From Certhia americana (lineage: Eukaryota > Chordata > Aves > Passeriformes > Certhiidae): a stretch of 64,000 nucleotides of DNA. Shown here piece after piece: positions 62,437 to 64,000 of the stretch (the stretch's first letter is position 1; every line of letters starts with the position of its first letter). The DNA is taken from positions 15,177,751 through 15,241,750 of the forward strand of contig CM031869.1 in NCBI GenBank assembly GCA_018697195.1, in the 5' to 3' direction. The notes beneath the pieces were generated by a model. That model saw only the letters and a program-made list of their open reading frames with translations. It was not told the origin of the DNA and searched no databases. The position numbers and the translations under genes were made by a program.

Positions 62437-62600
62437 AGAACCACAGAATCATGCAGGCTGGAAAAGCCCTCTAGGGACACCAAGTCCTACCATTAACTCA
62501 ACACCACTGTGTTTACCATGTCCCCAAGTGCCACATCCAGGGATGGCAACTCCACCACTGCCCTGGGCAGCCTGTTCCAGTGCCAAAGTCCTTTCTGCCA
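62437..62600 (-). mobile_element. CR1 LINE 3' fragment (antisense)
   Basis: ACCACAGAATCATGCAGGCT, GGAAAAGCCCTCTAGGGACA, CCAAGTGCCACATCCAGGGA, GCAACTCCACCACTGCCCTG and GGCAGCCTGTTCCAGTGCCA are the reverse CR1 3' end. Confidence 0.93.
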
Positions 62601-63626
62601 GACAAGGTGAGCACGGTGCACCTCCACAATGTCTTGGCCAAGGCTCAGCTGCAGCAGTGTTGATGGGAAGAAGATGTGGAATGGAGGGAAATGCATCCAG
62701 GTGGGATCTCACAGGGGAGGGACCAACCACATTCTCAGAGGCCTCATGACCATGGGAGGTGACAGGGCATCACCTTGTCCTCCTGTGCCCACAGGAGGCA
62801 CAGTTCCATGCTGGAAGCTAGATTTTATGCTACACATTCCAGGCTTCTCCATGCCTGGAGAACACAGACATGTTCAGGTGGCTCTCCCCATCTCCACAGG
62901 ATCCCAAATCCCTGATGCCTGCTGAGGCTGTGCGTGCAACACCTGGGTGCAGGAGCATGGGGGTGGAGTGCTGGGCAGGAGGCAATGACCTGGCTGCCAC
63001 AGTGGCCAGGAGGAGGCCAGCACAGTTTTCATTGACATTTCTCTGGGGCTCCTGACTCAAGCATACCCAAATTAGCTCTTGCCATAAGTAACTTTGATAT
63101 TTCCAGTGGAAATCATGCAACTGGCACATCTGTTTTTAAAATCAAGGTTGCTCTGACCTTTCTGTCTCCTTGTTTGTGTGGACAGGCAGGAGAGGTTTGG
63201 GAAGCTCCATCTGGCTCTGCTGTCCTGCTGGTGAGGGCTCACAAGGAGGGACCACATTGGGCAGGTGTCCTCCCATCCCAGCTGCTGGGGATGAAGGATC
63301 CTGTCCCACCAGGGCCTGGGGATGGATTTGAGATGACACCACAGGGCTGGCCAAGGAATGAAATGTGGGAGAACATGGGTGGAGCAGGAATAATTGCCCC
63401 CTGGAGCCTGGCTTGCTCTGCATTTCAGCTCCCATCTGAAGGGCAACATCCTCTGGTCTGAGAATGGCTGTTTTCATGTCATTGTTGTCTTCCCAGAGCC
63501 AGCTGCTGAGCAGCATCTCGGGCTGAGCCAAAAATCTGCAGGTCCTGGTGTTAATGTGACCCCACAACCAGTGCCCCCTGCCTGGCCATGCACCACAGCA
63601 CCTGCCTGTCCCTCTGTCCCACTACA
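62601..63626. other. Intergenic DNA, nothing supported
   Basis: No exon or known repeat recognised before the terminal satellite. Confidence 0.45.
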
Positions 63627-64000
63627 GATGGGATGGGATGGGATGGGATGGGATGGGATGGGATGGTGAAGGATGGGATTGGATGGGATGGGAGGGATGA
63701 TGGGATGGGATGGGATGAGGATGGGATGGTGATTGGATGGGATGGGGAAGGGAAGGTTTGGGAAGGGAAGTTTAGGGAAGGTTTGGGAAGGGAAGGTTAG
63801 GGAAGCTTAGGGAGGGGAAGGTTTGGGAAGGTTTGGGAAGGTTTGGGAAGGTTTGGGAAGGTTTGGGAAGGGAAGGTTTGGGAAGGTTTGGGAAGGTTTG
63901 GGAAGGTTTGGGAAGGTTTGGGAAGGTTTGGGAAGGTTTGGGAAGGTTTGGGAAGGGAAGGGAAGGGAAGGGAAGGGAAGGGAAGGGAAGGGAAGGGAAG
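63627..64000. repeat. Pentamer/decamer satellite running off the window
   Basis: (GGGAT)n from about 63627 becomes interrupted, then gives way to GGGAA-based units: a 10-bp repeat GGGAAGGTTT at about 63745-63950, then pure (GGGAA)n to the last base. The decamer looks like two pentamers, GGGAA plus GGTTT. The array continues past the window. Confidence 0.97.

Noticed and set aside
31000..64000. Coding exons of CXXC5, expected by synteny
   Set aside because: I searched for a CXXC zinc-finger signature (CGMCAPCRRR-like, CXXCXXC spacing) in the supplied translations and saw none; the coding part probably lies to the right of the window.

Overview
This is vertebrate nuclear DNA, most likely from a bird. 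Ten or more truncated CR1 LINE 3' ends carry the avian/sauropsid tail (…CCAACCCAAACCATTCTGTGATTCT). Introns are short, CpG-dense islands alternate with AT-rich intron, and the one gene I can support is an almost unchanged UBE2D2. No bacterial or viral gene organisation is present; nearly all open frames are chance frames in introns, GC-rich DNA or minisatellites.

Layout. 1-2960 is a noisy direct duplicate of 9615-12669. 2961-4790 is unassigned DNA with one CR1 fragment and a C-run. 4790-5215 is a GC-rich minisatellite. 5320-6690 is a CpG island, the probable UBE2D2 promoter, with a damaged candidate for coding exon 1 at 5988-6013. Exons 2-7 lie at 14829-14892, 18468-18499, 18588-18665, 18754-18859, 28444-28537 and 30080-30125, all on the + strand. 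Together they give residues 9-147 of the E2 ubiquitin-conjugating enzyme UBE2D2 without a frameshift, all with GT-AG introns. A 3' UTR follows, with a polyadenylation signal at 30937-30942.

31-64 kb has no coding exon I can defend. It holds several CR1 fragments, possible ancient SINE (MIR-like) remnants, a GC-rich domain at about 38.5-54 kb with short AT-rich blocks that look like conserved non-coding elements, a strong CpG island at about 51.4-52.2 kb running straight into a 52-bp minisatellite, and a pentamer/decamer satellite at the right edge. By vertebrate synteny the next gene downstream of UBE2D2 should be CXXC5. No CXXC zinc-finger frame is visible, so the 38-54 kb domain may be its 5' regulatory region; that is inference only.

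The main conclusion is about sequence quality. The first ~6 kb looks like unpolished or gap-filled long-read sequence carrying a likely false duplication, and this probably cost the gene model its start codon. I found no convincing new biological system. The best biological leads are a near-perfect 56-nt palindrome in intron 1, a duplicated ~140-bp element in introns 2, a possible exapted SINE at 50 kb, and the CpG island/minisatellite junction at 52 kb.
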